A DNA stretch of 64,000 bases from Liolophura sinensis (GCF_032854445.1 NC_088298.1:5516160-5580159); one strand, 5' to 3'. Positions 1-12,439 are shown, counted from the stretch's first letter. Notes: generated by a model from the sequence alone, not told the origin. Translations and numbers: made by a program.

Positions 1-144
1 TCTTGTCATAAAGTCTGCGAAGGAGGAAACACCACAGAACACCCCTGGACCAGACGTCAACAGATATGATGTCAGCACAAAATACAACCGCGCAAATCTT
101 CGCGTCAGTATAAGTTAAATTTCTGCACACAACCTGTCAAGGTC

Positions 145-400
145 TCATTTTTAGGGCATTTTGAGTAATTCTAGATCTGTGACGCCTAAAAAATTGCAAT
201 TAATATCACCCCATTTTTACCTAACTTTGTTGAAACACGGTGCTCGGGGATGTGAAGGTGTCCACTATTTAAGCATTTAACAGTCAGAATATACCCTAAC
301 AGAGGTAAACTGACAAGAACCCGTATTTCACCAGTTACATGTGACCATTTGCACACTGCCGTCGATGATCTGGATTAAAACTCCACTATCACCCTCCATT
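145..400 (+). mobile_element. dispersed module M1 (non-coding repeat)
   Basis: Non-coding repeat recognised because the same order of short blocks recurs at about 5.7, 16.1, 27.2, 37.3, 45.9, 48.3 and 58.9 kb. The blocks are a 'gcattttgagtaattcta' start, 'aggtaaactgacaag', 'atttcaccagttac' and a 'cacactgtcgtcg'-like part. No coding capacity is visible. This copy is followed directly by an M2 module, so the two may belong to one element. Confidence 0.6.
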
Positions 401-419
401 GCCTTTTAAAATTTAAACG

Positions 420-930
420 TTAAAAGAGACGTTCGTACTCCAGCCGTCAACCAAGATGGACGTCCCGAGACAATAACCACAAGGCAAATTCCAAAAACAA
501 CGTTCAAGTAAGCGAATGAGCGCTTGGGATTTATCGCCATAGTTAACAATTTTTCAGTGATAATACGAAGAAAGAGTCCTTAGAATGCCTACTTGTTGCA
601 AAACGGATTTCCACCTCCTTCATCTAGAGCTGCTTCACTGAAACGACTTACCGAAGGCAAGTAAGCCGCCACACCTCAGCCATTATACTGATTAGGGTTC
701 ACCAGTCGTTACACAATACCCTTAATGCTGAACGCCAAGCGAAAAAGCTACAACTTCCTCTTTTAAGGTCTCAGGGGTGACTCGAGCCAGGAATGACCCT
801 GGATTTACTGCACCGGAAGCGGAAGCTCTACCAACTGAGCCATCCGAGCCGGTAAAGAACGTTCAACATAAACAATCAAAACGCTAAGAAAATAGGACGG
901 GTTACTGAGAAGTAGTCAACAGTTTTCAAA
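420..930 (+). mobile_element. dispersed module M2, split by a SINE
   Basis: M2 is defined by blocks such as 'gccgtcaaccaagatggacg', 'caataaccacaaggc' and 'agtcaacagttttcaa', found in both orientations across the window. Here the left part (to 507) and right part (from 858) are separated by a SINE-2 insertion, with the 9-bp duplication 'aacgttcaa' at both edges. Function unknown; probably the non-coding end of a retroelement. Confidence 0.6.
508..857 (-). mobile_element. SINE-2, near full length
   Basis: Minus-strand tRNA-derived SINE. The tRNA-like head is at the high-coordinate end: the reverse complement of 'agctctaccaactgagcc' is an A box, followed by a degenerate B box near 780-800. The tail at 514-560 is the reverse of a TTAAAcCCcAAGC-type end. 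A 9-bp target duplication 'aacgttcaa' flanks it (499-507 and 858-866), which shows true retroposition into M2. Confidence 0.75.
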
Positions 931-1309
931 ATATCAGAGTCCTATCGTTAAACGTTGGCTTTGAAACCAGGTCTGTGAGATAGACCTGGTCAGTACATGC
1001 CTGGTTTAATTCTGTTTGCGTGATTGTTGTTTGTCGCCATACGATAGTCTTATCTGATGAAAGGTCAACACCGAATAATTGGGCAGTTATCAAAATTAAC
1101 ACAGACCAAGATTCCTTAGCTTTAGCCGTGATCTCAGACAATCTGAAAGCTTGCCAAACTAACCGCATAGGTCTGCTGGTCAGTACAAGCTGACTTTTAT
1201 AGTCAGTAAGTGTTTCAACTGATAATGTACAATTTTGTAACTGGATCGAGGAAAAATGAATCGGTCTCTGGGATTGTAATACGTCGGAAATTAAAGCACG
1301 AGAAAGGAT

Positions 1310-1665
1310 GTTTATAAATCTATGCCTCGAAACAGATATTTCTATGCCCGCCGTCAAGCAAAATGGACATTCCGGATCAATAATCGCTAGGATTCCCTAA
1401 ACGACGTTTAATACACAAGAACGTATAAAAAGTACTAAATTTAAGTTCTCAATGATGTTTAGAAAAGACCCATGCTTTGTATAATTCTAGTCGAGTGAGT
1501 GAAACAGTATTCAAATCATATACCATGCAATATATAAGTTGTCAATAATAAAATAAGTCTCAGTTGCGCTTTGATCGCAACTGCTCATACATCCAACGTG
1601 GCGATCTAGTTCAAATCTAATACAGCCCCTAGCTCAGGGTTAATCGGAATTAGACACAATGATGA
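1310..1665 (+). mobile_element. dispersed module M2
   Basis: Longest plus-strand M2 type: 'ctatgcctcgaaacagat', 'gccgtcaag', then a 'cagttgcgctttgat' block and a 'ggttaatcggaattagaca' end. The same order occurs at 20.3-20.7 kb and 49.1-49.76 kb, and inverted at 15.1-15.5 kb. The minus-strand open frame at 926-1357 partly overlaps it and matches no family I know. Confidence 0.55.
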
Positions 1666-2745
1666 AGCAGGGTGTTAAAGATTCTGAATGCTCGGTCCAT
1701 ATTTATTTGCAATAGAGAATTATACTCATAGTAAAGTAATGCACTACAACAATGTGTTACAGTCATACTGAAACGCGCTTAGTGGTTTATTCAAATGGTA
1801 GCACCAGTAAGGAAGTCAATACGTTAATGCAAAGCAATAAATTGTTACGTCCATACTGTCCTACGGGTACCGTAGATGTCCACGTTCATCCTGTGTGTAT
1901 GTGTTCTTTGTCACTCAAGGACGCTATGGACCCGAAGCATTCTCCGGCATACGTGTCCCCGGGGCATAGCTGACCCATCCTATGTGCATTTCGAACAAGT
2001 TTATGGACATTTTAAAATCGCAACAAAAATGTTTGCATGTGGTTGAAAATGTCTTCGTGCACCTAGCAAAAATTCTACACGAGCCATGAAAGGGTTGCGC
2101 CATTGATTACCGGAAAATAAAAACTCTGTCCAAAGAGAGTGATGGATAACTAATTAAGCAGCTTATAAATGAGACGGATTTTATGAGGGTGTAACATAAA
2201 AGAAAACATAAAACCAAATCTAACAAATTATCCAAAGACGTGGTGCAGATGCCTTCTTAATCAAACAGATCTGTAAAACACGCTTTTCAACCCGAACTGA
2301 ATGCCTCGTTAAAATGAAAAAGAAATCCGGCTTCTTTGTAACTGTGTTTACTATTGGCAGCTTTATATAGTCTTTATTTTGTAATCTTTGGGACCACAAT
2401 AAGCCGTGACTTATAAAGTGGCCATTTGGCGAATACAAACAATTTGACAGATAAATAACTGTATGTGTGTATATATATACAATGTAATCAGGTTAGCGAA
2501 TTACACGCTTTTGGTGGGAATGTGTAGTGCTGAATGGGCTACATATCAACAGTTTAAAATGGTTGATATAATATAGACATGTGCTTGAATAAATAGGCAA
2601 ATCGACAGATATCTAACAACAATATTTGGAAAATTTCCTAAAATTATACAGCTAAATATGCAAATAGGATTACAGATGTTTTTGTCCCTTGGTGTAAAGC
2701 CTGAGGCTGATGATATAAACACACACTGCTTAATCAAATCTCCGG
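1666..2745. other. unassigned AT-rich sequence
   Basis: No family, tandem repeat or convincing coding frame seen. Short open frames on both strands (for example 1752-1973 plus and 2220-2438 minus) lack recognisable motifs. Confidence 0.5.
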
Positions 2746-2748
2746 TTC

Positions 2749-3660
2749 TCATGATAAAGCATGTGGCATAATTATTTCATTAGATTTTTGCCGGAAATGT
2801 GTTGTCCCCGAAAAGTAAGGTAACAGGCGTAATAACACCAGTATAAACCCGACACCGTAACACGATCCATTAGTTTTACCCATCTGTGCATCATACAGAT
2901 GACATTTTAACAGGTAATGTTCAGCATTTTCATACTTGTGGTCACAAGCACATTTTGGAGAATCAGAAAGGAAGTTGGCAAATAGATCGCCATTGAGATT
3001 ACTGCCGCCATTTCGAAGTCGGCATATTAAAATGTTTGTCAATCTAGTTCTGAGTAGTACCATGGAGGTGGTTTGTCGACTGAAACAATAAACTGAGCTT
3101 AGATTTAAAATAGGCTGGATCACTGAGTTGTTTCACATGAGGGGGGAGAGCATTCCAATCTCAAACAGTGCCGGAGGGAAGATTGAGTTTCTGAACTGGT
3201 CTGTTCGGCAGAAGAAAGGGGTATTTGCTCCAACAGGAGCAACGGATAGGGATTTCTGTTATAAGAAAAGCCTCGGGATTAGACGATTTAGAACATGAGT
3301 TGGTGTTGAAAAACTATTTTATGGAAAAGTGTAAATCTGTGGATGAGGCGTCTTTTTGCTAAAGGCAAGAACCCAGATTTTTCATACAACAGTGCCGTTG
3401 TACTACTTCTTGTAAGACCAGTTATAGTTCTCAAGGCGTCTTTTGAAGCATGTAATCCTTGCAATGATTGCAATCGCCATGAACCCAATCCGCTTTATAC
3501 AAGACTTCTTTGAATGTAGTTTTGTTTCCATGAAGTGGTTAAGCAAACAGCCTACTGACTTAGAGCGGTAAAAGGATCTTGCCAGTAAATGAGATTTGAG
3601 AGTGAACTGGCAAAATCAGTTTTATATTCCAGGCCTCATGGAAAGATAAAAGAGATGTTC
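2749..3660 (-). pseudogene. non-LTR retrotransposon (LINE) ORF2 3' part, broken
   Basis: Read on the minus strand from about 3660 down, several frames together give the C-terminal part of a LINE reverse transcriptase ORF. First comes a block containing 'TITGLTRSSTTALLYEKSGF' with 'LAKRRLIHRFTLFHKIV' (3290-3450), typical of the region after the polymerase palm. Next is 'NTPFFCRTDQFRNSIFPP' (about 3160-3230). The end is a Cys/His motif around 'CACDHKYENAEHYLLKC' (about 2890-2960). The frame is interrupted by stops and shifts, so this is a dead 5'-truncated copy. The layout suggests a CR1/RTE-like LINE; the exact clade is not resolved. Confidence 0.8.
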
Positions 3661-4432
3661 CAAAATCACATCACTTGTGATTTCATGCTCGCAAGCCTCA
3701 CCAAGGGTCCGTTCCCTGGGGGCCACTGAAGGAGGTGGGGTCAGTGACGGGTCCTTCCACTGGCACCACTGCTTCCACCGAGTCTGACGTCAGTGGAGTC
3801 GGTTGTATTGTAGCGTCTTAACTCACACGACTTGACGCAACTTCCGGTGCATTGGGACGTCACACTGTGACGTCACACTGAATCAGCCACCAATGACGAT
3901 AAGATCGACGAATGAAACGCACCACAAATGTTCCTACTGTTTTCAATTGCATCAGTCCACGCTTGACAAAAACATGCAATGGGCTATGACTTCGTCATAT
4001 CACCAGAATTTTTTTTTTCGCATTGAGCGAAGATTTCTAAAAACTGCAATGGTAATCACATACTGAATATTCATTATTTTAAGCATTATTTGTGGTGGTG
4101 GTGGGGAAGAGGGGTAGGTGGGAGGGGGAGAACGTCAGCACAAAGTCGTCATTTACAGAATCTCATAGATTGGGATCTCCACGACCACATATAGAGATGA
4201 AGCTACGTGGTATGAACTCATTGTCAAATTTATGAATACAAATTAAATTAAAAATCGAAATACAGAGATGCCTCCAGGGTTTGTCTGCGTCGTCTTCACA
4301 TTTAACACACAATAACATTATATAAAAACAAATACCCTACTCCCCCAGGAATCATATCCAACAATACAGCCCGAGTAACCCCTCTTGAACTACCCCAATT
4401 CTTATGTGAAAAGAACGAAACACTGACCTTTA
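3661..4432. other. unassigned sequence with a GC-richer patch
   Basis: No recognisable gene. 3700-3900 is richer in G+C and in 'gacgtca' motifs than its surroundings ('cgtcacactgtgacgtcaca' is an internal near-palindrome). 4085-4135 is a G-rich 'ggtggtggtgggg' tract. No repeat family identified. Confidence 0.45.
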
Positions 4433-4588
4433 AGAGTGAGTGCTTGGATTTTACGTCGTACTTAACAAGTTTTCTGTCATATGACGACGAGGGAACGCAT
4501 GTAATATGGCTCCTTGTTGCAGGAGGGGTTTCCACCGCTCTTTTATCAAGTGCTGCTTCACTGAGTCGACTTACGAAAGGCAAGTAGG
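4433..4588 (-). mobile_element. SINE-2, 5'-truncated
   Basis: Carries the SINE-2 tail ('gagtgcttggattttacgtc') and body ('tgacgacgagggaacg', 'gactTacgaaaggcaagta'), but lacks the tRNA-like head present in the copies at 508 and 27770. The missing 5' end is the usual result of incomplete reverse transcription. Confidence 0.7.
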
Positions 4589-5335
4589 AATAACTAGCTT
4601 AGTAATTAAGCTTAATAACTAGCATGGTACACGATGATGACACTGATTTCATTCTGTCCTATGGACGAATTCTAATAATGCTCGGTAACTGCTGAATTTC
4701 TCTATGGAATATCGTATAGAGAGCTCTCACAATCTTAAAGAACAGAAATCTGGATGACTACATAAATGTCATGATCTTGTGTATCAAGTTTTGTCAAACA
4801 TAAAGGTTACAGCAATCCGTACCTGAGATAATGATGAACAAAATCCCTCTAGCCGTAAGTCCAGGGCAAGCATTTGTCAGGCAAACTAAACACAGTAACT
4901 TAAGACTTAAAAGTGTTTAAAAAGCCAAACTGGGGACAGGTATGAACTCAAATTGTGGGTTGTTCTAAGGTAAATAGTCAGTGTAGAAAATTGAAACTTC
5001 CTAGACCGAAAAAGTTTAATTGTTACTGTCCTCTCCTTCTGAATCACTTGACCACAAGACCACGAAGGTGAGACTTTGGTTATGTTTTATGTTGTGGCAT
5101 TATAACTGTATTTAGATTTGAAATTCAATAACAACAATATTCCATTCTCTTAATGACCGTCTAAGATACCTTGAGTTTAAGTTTTCTGTCATAAATTGCC
5201 AGTGCATAAAAAGACAAACTCAGAACAGGTAAGAACTGAAATTGTGGTTAGTGCATAATTCTGCAGTAAATAATCAGTGCACCAAATTCTGACTTAAGTT
5301 CTGGTAAATATGGACCCTGCAGTTCAACATCACTG
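4589..5335. repeat. unassigned stretch with a spaced ~90-bp direct repeat
   Basis: 4913-5002 and 5203-5295 are diverged direct copies of one another (shared blocks include 'aacaggtaagaactgaaatt'-like and 'gtaaataatcagtg' sequences), about 290 bp apart. No coding frame of note. Confidence 0.5.
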
Positions 5336-5337
5336 AT

Positions 5338-5580
5338 TAATTTATTTATTTATTTGTTTGGTGTTTTACGCCGCGCTCAAGAATATTTCACTTATACGAC
5401 TGCGGCCAGCATTATAGTGGGAGGAAACCGGACAGAGCCAGGTGGAAACCCAAGACCATCCGCAGGTTGCTGTCAGACCTTTCCACCAGACCTTCCCATT
5501 TTCCCATTGTGCTGACGTTCTCTCCCTCCCACCTAGAGAAAGCCAGCATGAGCTGGATTTTGACTCACAGCGTCAACTTC
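5338..5580 (-). mobile_element. SINE-1 copy, head lost
   Basis: Minus strand: (TTTA)n tail first on the plus strand, then the conserved 'gttttacgccgcgctcaaga', 'cggccagcattatagtggg' and 'gaaagccagcatgagctgga' blocks. The tRNA-like A box end is degraded and a local insertion lies around 5480-5510. Confidence 0.8.
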
Positions 5581-5699
5581 ACTGAGTGTTAATATTTCAC
5601 CGTCCTTGCACCTAATGGGTTGACAATGTACAAAGTTAGCGAATAGATTAGGAAAGTAAACCTTAACAAAACGGCTAAACTTGATATTGTTGCTTTGAA

Positions 5700-5845
5700 G
5701 CAATTAATTGAACAGATGGAATAAAAGCCTATTAAACTGAGGTAAATTGACGGGAGGCTATATTTCACCAGATATGTTTGGCCATTTTGTCAACTATGAC
5801 ACTGTCGTTGGTGCCCTGGTGTTACTCTTTATGCTGTAGTCCTTT
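5700..5845 (+). mobile_element. module M1, partial
   Basis: Matches M1 blocks 'gaggtaaattgacgggagg', 'atttcaccaga' and 'ctttatgctgtagtcctt'. The start of the module is missing. The plus-strand open frame at 5778-5969 lies in it and is not thought to be coding. Confidence 0.55.
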
Positions 5846-6041
5846 ATATGGAAGCAAACTGAGCGCTAAGATAAATACAATGCGCCAAATCTTTTACAAC
5901 ACTCTCCTCATCGCATGTTACCGGTTGGGTACACAGCTTGACAATGATCGAGCCAGTAGACTGGGCTAAAACTGACAACCACTGCGTTGCCTGTGATGGC
6001 TATTCTTAGTAATACGTTTCTGTCCTGTTTCTCTTTTTTTG

Positions 6042-6245
6042 TTTATTTATGATTTACTTATTTATTTAATTGGGTTTTACGCCGTACTCAAGACTATTTC
6101 AGTTATATGTTGGCAGCCAGCATTATAGTTGGAGGAAAACCGGCTAACGCTGTAAACCTTCACACATTTCACTCGTGAGGAAGCCAACATGAGTTGGACT
6201 TGAACTCACAGCGGTCCATTTTGTGAGTCACTGGGCTGCGCTACA
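6042..6245 (-). mobile_element. SINE-1 copy, internally deleted
   Basis: TTTA tail, 'gttttacgccgtactcaag', 'cagccagcattatagttgg', then a deletion of the proline-rich-looking 'cccacgaccatccgc' part, then 'gttggacttgaactcacagc' (inverse of the B box). Minus orientation. Confidence 0.75.
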
Positions 6246-8469
6246 ACTCTAAACAGCATGCCTATTTATTTATTTATGTCGTTGTTGGTTAACTCCATCC
6301 TCATGATTAATTCCCTTCTTCAAAGGCGATCATTTCTACTATTGTAAGAAACAGTTCCCGAAGTAAACCATCAACCATTGGCAGGTTACTGATTTACTTT
6401 CTCACGTAAAACATACAAACACTCTTACAATGTTGGTAGAAAGCAAACGGTTTTCAGCGAACGGTTGTCTGCGCAAAATCTACTCATTCTTAAAGACACA
6501 TACCACCGTCTCCGAAAGCGATGGATCTTACTTTGTTGAAAACAAATTTCAGTTCTTTTTCTCTAAACTTTTGGAACACAATGTAAATTTCTTCTTTGAA
6601 CTTCCTCTAACCGACAGCTGTATTCATTAAACAGGATATTCTGTATGCATCTATGTAAGATCTGAAAAAATGACTTCATAAGCTTTTTTGTTCCTCGGAA
6701 CCTATCAACCATTTGACGAAGACGGATTAGAACCGTTTGATGTCGATGTGAAGGAATAAAAAGACGCCACAGGAAAAAGTATGTTGACGGGTTATCAACA
6801 TCATGGCATTTACAGCCCTGCTATCAGTTAAAGGAGAAGAAAATTTAAATATCAAACAAGTACCATTGAAAAGAGTATGCATTTCCTCGCAGGTACATGA
6901 CGTAAAAAATTCTAATATGTACCTCAAGTTGATACATTTTCAATAAAGCCGGCGCCAAAATCCGCTGTGGGCGACTCCATTCTGCCTAAGAACTAGTCCT
7001 GAAGTCTTCTGTGTTAGGAGGAGAATTGCCGTCGGAAACCGCCGGAGTGCAGTTCGTACATTTCCGGTAGAGCTCTTCTTCCCAGAAGGCAGCGAACAAT
7101 ACAGTTCGTTTTTCGCTTGACGATCAGGGAACCGGAATGCTGGACGTAGGTTCCGAGCTTACAGGAACAAACCGGCAGTTTTAACGACTCTCATTGGCTG
7201 AAAGGCAGCACACACCCAACATAAATTACAGGGTGTTAAATATGGAGGACGAAATTTATGAGATTTATGCCAGCTTTGCCGTTTTCAGGGTTTACGTATA
7301 TGGCGAGGGAAAATGGCAAAATTATGCAGCTGGCACCACCAGACAGAAAAAAATGTGCTCTTTTCAGCCTATGGTATCATTTTTTTTAAAGATTTCTACT
7401 CCTTTAAAGTTTAAGTCAACTGAATGCGTTAAAAGCCTGTGGCGCTATGCTTCTTAGTTAGGTATTTAATTCTGTTTAAGCCCAAGTTCCGCGCTATACA
7501 CACATAGCAGTTGCAATGAAAGCGTATGTTGGATACTTCTAGACTGATAGCATGATATTTTGTACAATGCAAATATGGACTTTTTCAATGTTTTAAACAT
7601 AAAGTGTTATGTGGTCTGGGCCCAGTTATTTGAAAGTATGTTAGCAAATACTGGTATTGAGTCATCTTTTACATATAAATTTTTGCCAAAATCAGAAACC
7701 AATGCGGTTTAAGTATAAGAGCAGCGGTTTTAGCTCATATTTAATATAGTGTTACACAATTTTTTCGGCGAAGTACAAGCTTGGATTAAAGTTAAATCTG
7801 GTATTAAGTGTTAAAGCAGTTTTGACCAGTCGGGCCCAGGAGTACGTCCTGGAATACCCATGTATCCCTTTCCGACATCATTGAAAACTACTAACTTCTA
7901 CTCCCACTACAATTATGTGTACATTTTTTACAGATTATGATGTTAAGTTTATAAATGAAAGTGCTCTTTCGGATTTAGACTTTGGATTTTCTTTTACGGG
8001 TTGAAGTTCAAAACTACTATTTCGATTTCCTCTCTTTCGATTAAATCAAACAAATCCTTTCACGCCGAGACAACGGTCTTCTGCGGCAATAGTTTGTGAG
8101 AAACAAAAATGACAAAAACAGTACCCATCGGGAAAAAAAGGTGATGTGACGTCATACTGTCAGTATAGCTCATAAAGCCCATCATAGTTTTCAAATATTC
8201 TAAAAAAATCCAAAAAATAAATGAAAGAATTTTTACGCATAGTTTTCAGTTGTGTGTATGATGAACCTTACATCATATGTTAGCTTTCTTTTACTTAAGC
8301 GCTTTTTCATATATACAATGTTAGTCGTGTGAATCGACAAAACCGAAGAGCGCGAAATAAACCATTGATCAGTTGCAAAACACAGAAAAGTTTTATCACG
8401 TCTGACGTCCGTACATGTCTGTAATGCTTTCATTCAGCTAAATCGTAAGGCTGATATGCTCCTTTTATG

Positions 8470-8745
8470 ATTCTTTAGGGGGACATGTCCATTACATGCA
8501 CGTCTGCACACATTAAATTTACACTCTGCAGAACTATGTGATCATTGTCAAGTGGAAGAACCTATGTACCACTTTTCACTTAGGTAGTTTTGTTTTAATC
8601 TACATCTACGGGCAGACTCTCCTGGGGTAAAGCACCTTTCAATGCACGGTTGGCTTCCTCCTGAGATGAACAGGTCCAGAATTCTCCAGGCAGTTTTAGA
8701 GTTTGTTGTGTCTGGAAGATATTGATTTTTTTTTGGCTTTCTTTT
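8470..8745 (+). pseudogene. LINE ORF2 C-terminal remnant (copy in A1)
   Basis: Combining the plus-strand frames gives a LINE C-terminal Cys/His signature: a 'CPLHA'-like start, a C-x2-C pair ('ELCDHC'), a following histidine ('MYHF') and 'RADSPGVKHLS'. It is frameshifted and lacks the reverse-transcriptase core. Its counterpart in A2 at 21590-21845 is better preserved. Confidence 0.65.
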
Positions 8746-9520
8746 AATTTCATTTACAAAATAACTTGAAATATACAGATCTTGTTGACGCCCATGCGGT
8801 TTTGGTGTAAATAAGTACCACCAAGGGACTGGCACACGCTAATATCTCAAACACCAACCAACCACCGTCCAGATATGTGGCAGACATGTAGTCCAATCCA
8901 TTCGACCACTTAATCTGGAAATATCCCTGCCCAGGACTGTGACTGGGTCGTAACCTCATGAATCAGCGGTTTAGTGCTTCTCGAGGCTAAACCACGTGTC
9001 TCCTCTGTGGACTGTATCCTCATTAAATCATTCATGTCCCTCACACTCCTCTTCTCTCTTTACCGTAACTGTAAAGGTTTTTTCTTGTTTACTTTTTTGT
9101 ATAAACTATGTGCAGTTAGGACACAATTAGACTACACAAAGACACACCCTTAAACCGAAAGCCCATTCATCCGGCATGATATCCAGAATTAATCTAAATA
9201 AACTCTGAAAAAATAGCAGATTACCTCTTCCGATTTTTTTTCCTTTTTGAATTTTTATCATGCAAACAAGGTTTGAAGCTTTAGAATATGGGTGACGATG
9301 ATGGAGTGCAATGGATTGTAAGACTGTTGTAGATTTGAGAGGGATGACAAATGAACGAGAAGTAAAACTGCTTGTTTACGCTTTTTTGTTGAGAGTCATC
9401 ATGGGTTCTTTTCTTCGTATTCACAGAATTGGTCTCAGATCTACATAGACATCATTACTGGCTCTTTTCCTCTAATCTTGGTTGGGAAAGTAACGTTGTC
9501 CGCCTGTTGTAGTCTCTTCA

Positions 9521-9672
9521 CCAGCTCATGCTGGCTTCCCTGGTGGTATGTGGGAAGATCTGCGGCAACCAACGCCAAGTCCTGGAATTGCCCAGGGCTC
9601 TGCCCGGTTTTCGTCGCCGTATAAGTAAAATTTTCTTGAGTACGGCGTAAAAAAACAATCAAATAAATAAAT
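9521..9672 (+). mobile_element. SINE-1 3' part (shared with A2)
   Basis: Plus strand: 'ctggcttccctggtgg', 'gggctctgcccggtttt', 'ttgagtacggcgtaaaa' and an AAATAAATAAA tail. The equivalent copy sits at the same place in A2 (22695-22863), so insertion predates the A duplication. This copy has lost the 'accataatgctg' block. Confidence 0.8.
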
Positions 9673-10639
9673 TCATAGCCTCTTCACAAGCAGTGAGGAG
9701 AACTTCGGCCTCTATGTAAAGCTGTAAACAATTCCCACAAAGTAATCCATTTTAATTTTTTTTAGATCTGAATAAGACTCAGTACCTTTATCTAAGAATA
9801 TTTTAATTATTGATAATTAATCAGGGCAAAATCATATAGGATTCGCGTTGATAACAAGAGAGTGAGATCAATACCAAAGAATATGGATACAAATATGTAT
9901 AACTGTCATCACAAGCCGTAATCTGGGCATGGACTAACCGAAACAGTATAAAAGAACTTAAATGTTTTCATCTGGTTGTTTGTCTGAAATGATGATATTG
10001 TTGAAGCCTTGGTAATGTGGAGAAAGCCGGCGATTCTCTCTGCATGAAATGTGAAGCACTCTTTTCTTTGACATGGCTAGATCGAACGTGCATTATATCG
10101 GTTATTCTTCTTGACTTAGAGTCATTCATCAAGATATTTGTTTTTTATGAAATAAAAAAATCAGTTGAGCTTCTAAATCAGGTTTGTGGTCTTAACTATG
10201 ATTTCTTTCAGAATAACTGAGATCGTTGTCGCTGAAAAGGAGTATATATTGATGTTGATTGATTTGACAAAGGCAAAAAGAGTCAAAAAGAATCCGTTTG
10301 ACATGGAGCACAGTTCTATAGTTTACAGATAGCCGAAGGCACCTAACGTTCTCAACATCAAATTATCCGCAACCGATCTCTTTGAAAACTTTCTGGCTTC
10401 TGCGAAGACATCAGCAAATTGCGCATAACTGGATCGCCGACAAAACAAAATTACCGTGGGATTTATTCTTTAACCATTACTTACACATACTTCGGAAAAT
10501 TTCTTGGTAACATTGATTCAAACATTCTGAAGGATACCATTAACTCTTTTTTTCTCCACTAATCAGACGACAGTGTTATCAGGGAGAAATAAGGATGTTA
10601 ACCTGTAATCAAATAGTGTTAGCTTTCCACACGGACATG

Positions 10640-11205
10640 CGGATAAAAGTGACCCTTGCTTTTCAGATGACCGCCATTTTTTAACAGAGATGTCGTGAGA
10701 TCTCGCATTACATGGGTGCTAGGTGCTCATTTTCACTCAGCAGCCTATAATTTAACCTAGCAGCGGTATGCTTACTACATCAAATAACTGTTTCATTGAA
10801 ATTTTGTATTGGAAATTGTGCCCCCATTCGCAGTAACTTGTAGTCAAACAAAGGAGAAATTGAAAATGCCAATAGAAAGTTTTATTTTAAAATGTTGTCG
10901 TTTTGATGGCTTTTTTTTTGCAGATAAATGGGTGTTTATCACATTTTTAAACAAAGTTTTATGTTTTTATGCGTACAAATCATCTTGTGAGATCACTTCC
11001 CCGCCACGAAAGAATCACCATTAACCGGTTTTCATCCAGTAACCGATTTATTCACACCAAACATTACATAATTCAACTGATCGCGGAAAATGAGAATGAG
11101 ACACAAAAGTGAAAGATGGTGTAACTCGTAGTAGTATGTCAATGAATGGTGCAAGAATGTGTACAGAGAGAAAAGACGCAGTGTCTCTGGATGACGTTAT
11201 GGTGA
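10640..11205. other. unassigned part of A1
   Basis: No family recognised; the open frame at 10809-11024 has no conserved counterpart in A2. The sequence leads into a small tandem array. Confidence 0.45.
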
Positions 11206-11207
11206 CG

Positions 11208-11385
11208 TTACCTTGCTAATGCCGACGTGCAAAATGAACGTTGTTAATACCGACGTTCAACATGAATTTTGTTAATGGCGACGTGCAATATGAGCGTTAC
11301 TAATGCCGACATGCAATATGAATGTTGCTAATGCCAATGTGCAATATAAACGTTGTCAACTGCGACGTGCGATATGAAATATATG
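11208..11385 (+). repeat. ~30-bp tandem array
   Basis: About six imperfect units of the form 'gccgacgtgcaatatgaa' plus 'cgttgttaat', differing by a few bases each. No open frame of interest. Absent at the matching point in A2. Confidence 0.8.
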
Positions 11386-11488
11386 CGACACGAGTACAAT
11401 AGCGTTAAAAGACAGGCAGAACAGTAAGATACAGTCTGCATTATACATCGTTAGACACAGTGTGCGTGTTAAATGCAGAGTGATTTAC

Positions 11489-12036
11489 CTCTAGGTGGAG
11501 TTTAACATGTACTCATGATACACTGTTACACCGCTTATACCAGAATCAAATCGGATAGTGAGTCATGACCAAGCTTGTGTAATAGATGGAGTTTGACATG
11601 TACTAATGATACACTGTTACACCGCTTATACCAGACACAAATCGGATAGTGAGTCATGACCAAGATTGTGTAATAGATGGAGTTTGACATGTACTAACGA
11701 TACACTGTTACAACGCTTATACCAGAATCAAATCGGATAGTGAGTCATGAACAAGCTTGTGTAATAGATGGAGTTTGATATGTACTAATGATACACTGTT
11801 ATACCGCTTATACCAGACTCAAATCGGATAGTGAGTCATGACCAAGATTGTGTAATAGATGGAGTTTGACATGTACTAACGATACACTGTTACAACGCTT
11901 ATACCAGAATCAAATCGGATAGTGAGTCATGAACAAGCTTGTGTAATAGATGGAGTTTGATATGTACTCATGATACACTGTTACACCGCTTATACCAGAC
12001 ACAAATCGGATAGTGAGTCATGACCAAACTTGTGTA
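11489..12036 (+). repeat. 91-bp tandem repeat, six copies
   Basis: Six units of 91 bp, each with 'tggagtttgacatgtactaa', 'acactgttacaccgcttata' and 'tcggatagtgagtcatgacc'. Units alternate between two variants ('gaatcaaatcgg...gaacaagctt' and 'gacacaaatcgg...gaccaagatt'), which suggests that part of the array grew by copying 182-bp pairs. Confidence 0.9.
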
Positions 12037-12164
12037 ATATGAAACACTTAGAGCTTGGAGATTAAAACCGGAACAGGGGCGACAGTGTTGTAGTTGGTAA
12101 ATGGTCAAACTTAACAAGTGAAGTACAGCCTCTTGTCAGTTTACCACAGTTAGGGGCTATTCTA

Positions 12165-12290
12165 AGAGTTCACGTAAATGCTAAAATGGTAGCAACTTAC
12201 ATGTTCCCTAGCACCGTGGCTTAAAGAAAACTGGGTACACAATGCAGTGATGTTTGTTACAGTTAATTAGACGTAACTGGTTGAGAATTA
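12165..12290 (-). mobile_element. module M1, inverted partial copy
   Basis: Reverse complement of the M1 start: 'cctagcaccgtggctta' and 'taattagacgtaactgg'. The same partial copy is present in A2 at 24225-24345. Confidence 0.5.
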
Positions 12291-12432
12291 AAATAAATCA
12301 CACGAAGTGTAAGTTCAGACTAGACTTTGAAGAGGGAAGTCATTTTACATATTTTGTTGAGAATTAAAATAAATCACACGAAGTGTAAGTTCAAACTAGA
12401 CTTTGAAGAGGGAAGTCATTTCACATATTTTG
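12281..12432 (+). repeat. 76-bp tandem duplication
   Basis: Two copies of a 76-bp unit beginning 'ttgagaattaaaataaatca' (12281 and 12357), almost identical. A2 has only one diverged copy of this sequence, so the duplication is specific to A1. Confidence 0.85.
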
Positions 12433-12439
12433 TTGACCT

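Noticed and set aside
926-1357. 143-codon minus-strand open frame as a gene
   Set aside because: No recognisable motif, and its beginning overlaps an M2 repeat. A chance frame or repeat-derived frame is more likely.
8548-8959. Minus-strand frames shared by A1 and A2 (also 21869-22127) as a conserved gene
   Set aside because: The A2 copy has insertions that change the frame, and the region overlaps a plus-strand LINE remnant; similarity reflects the duplication.
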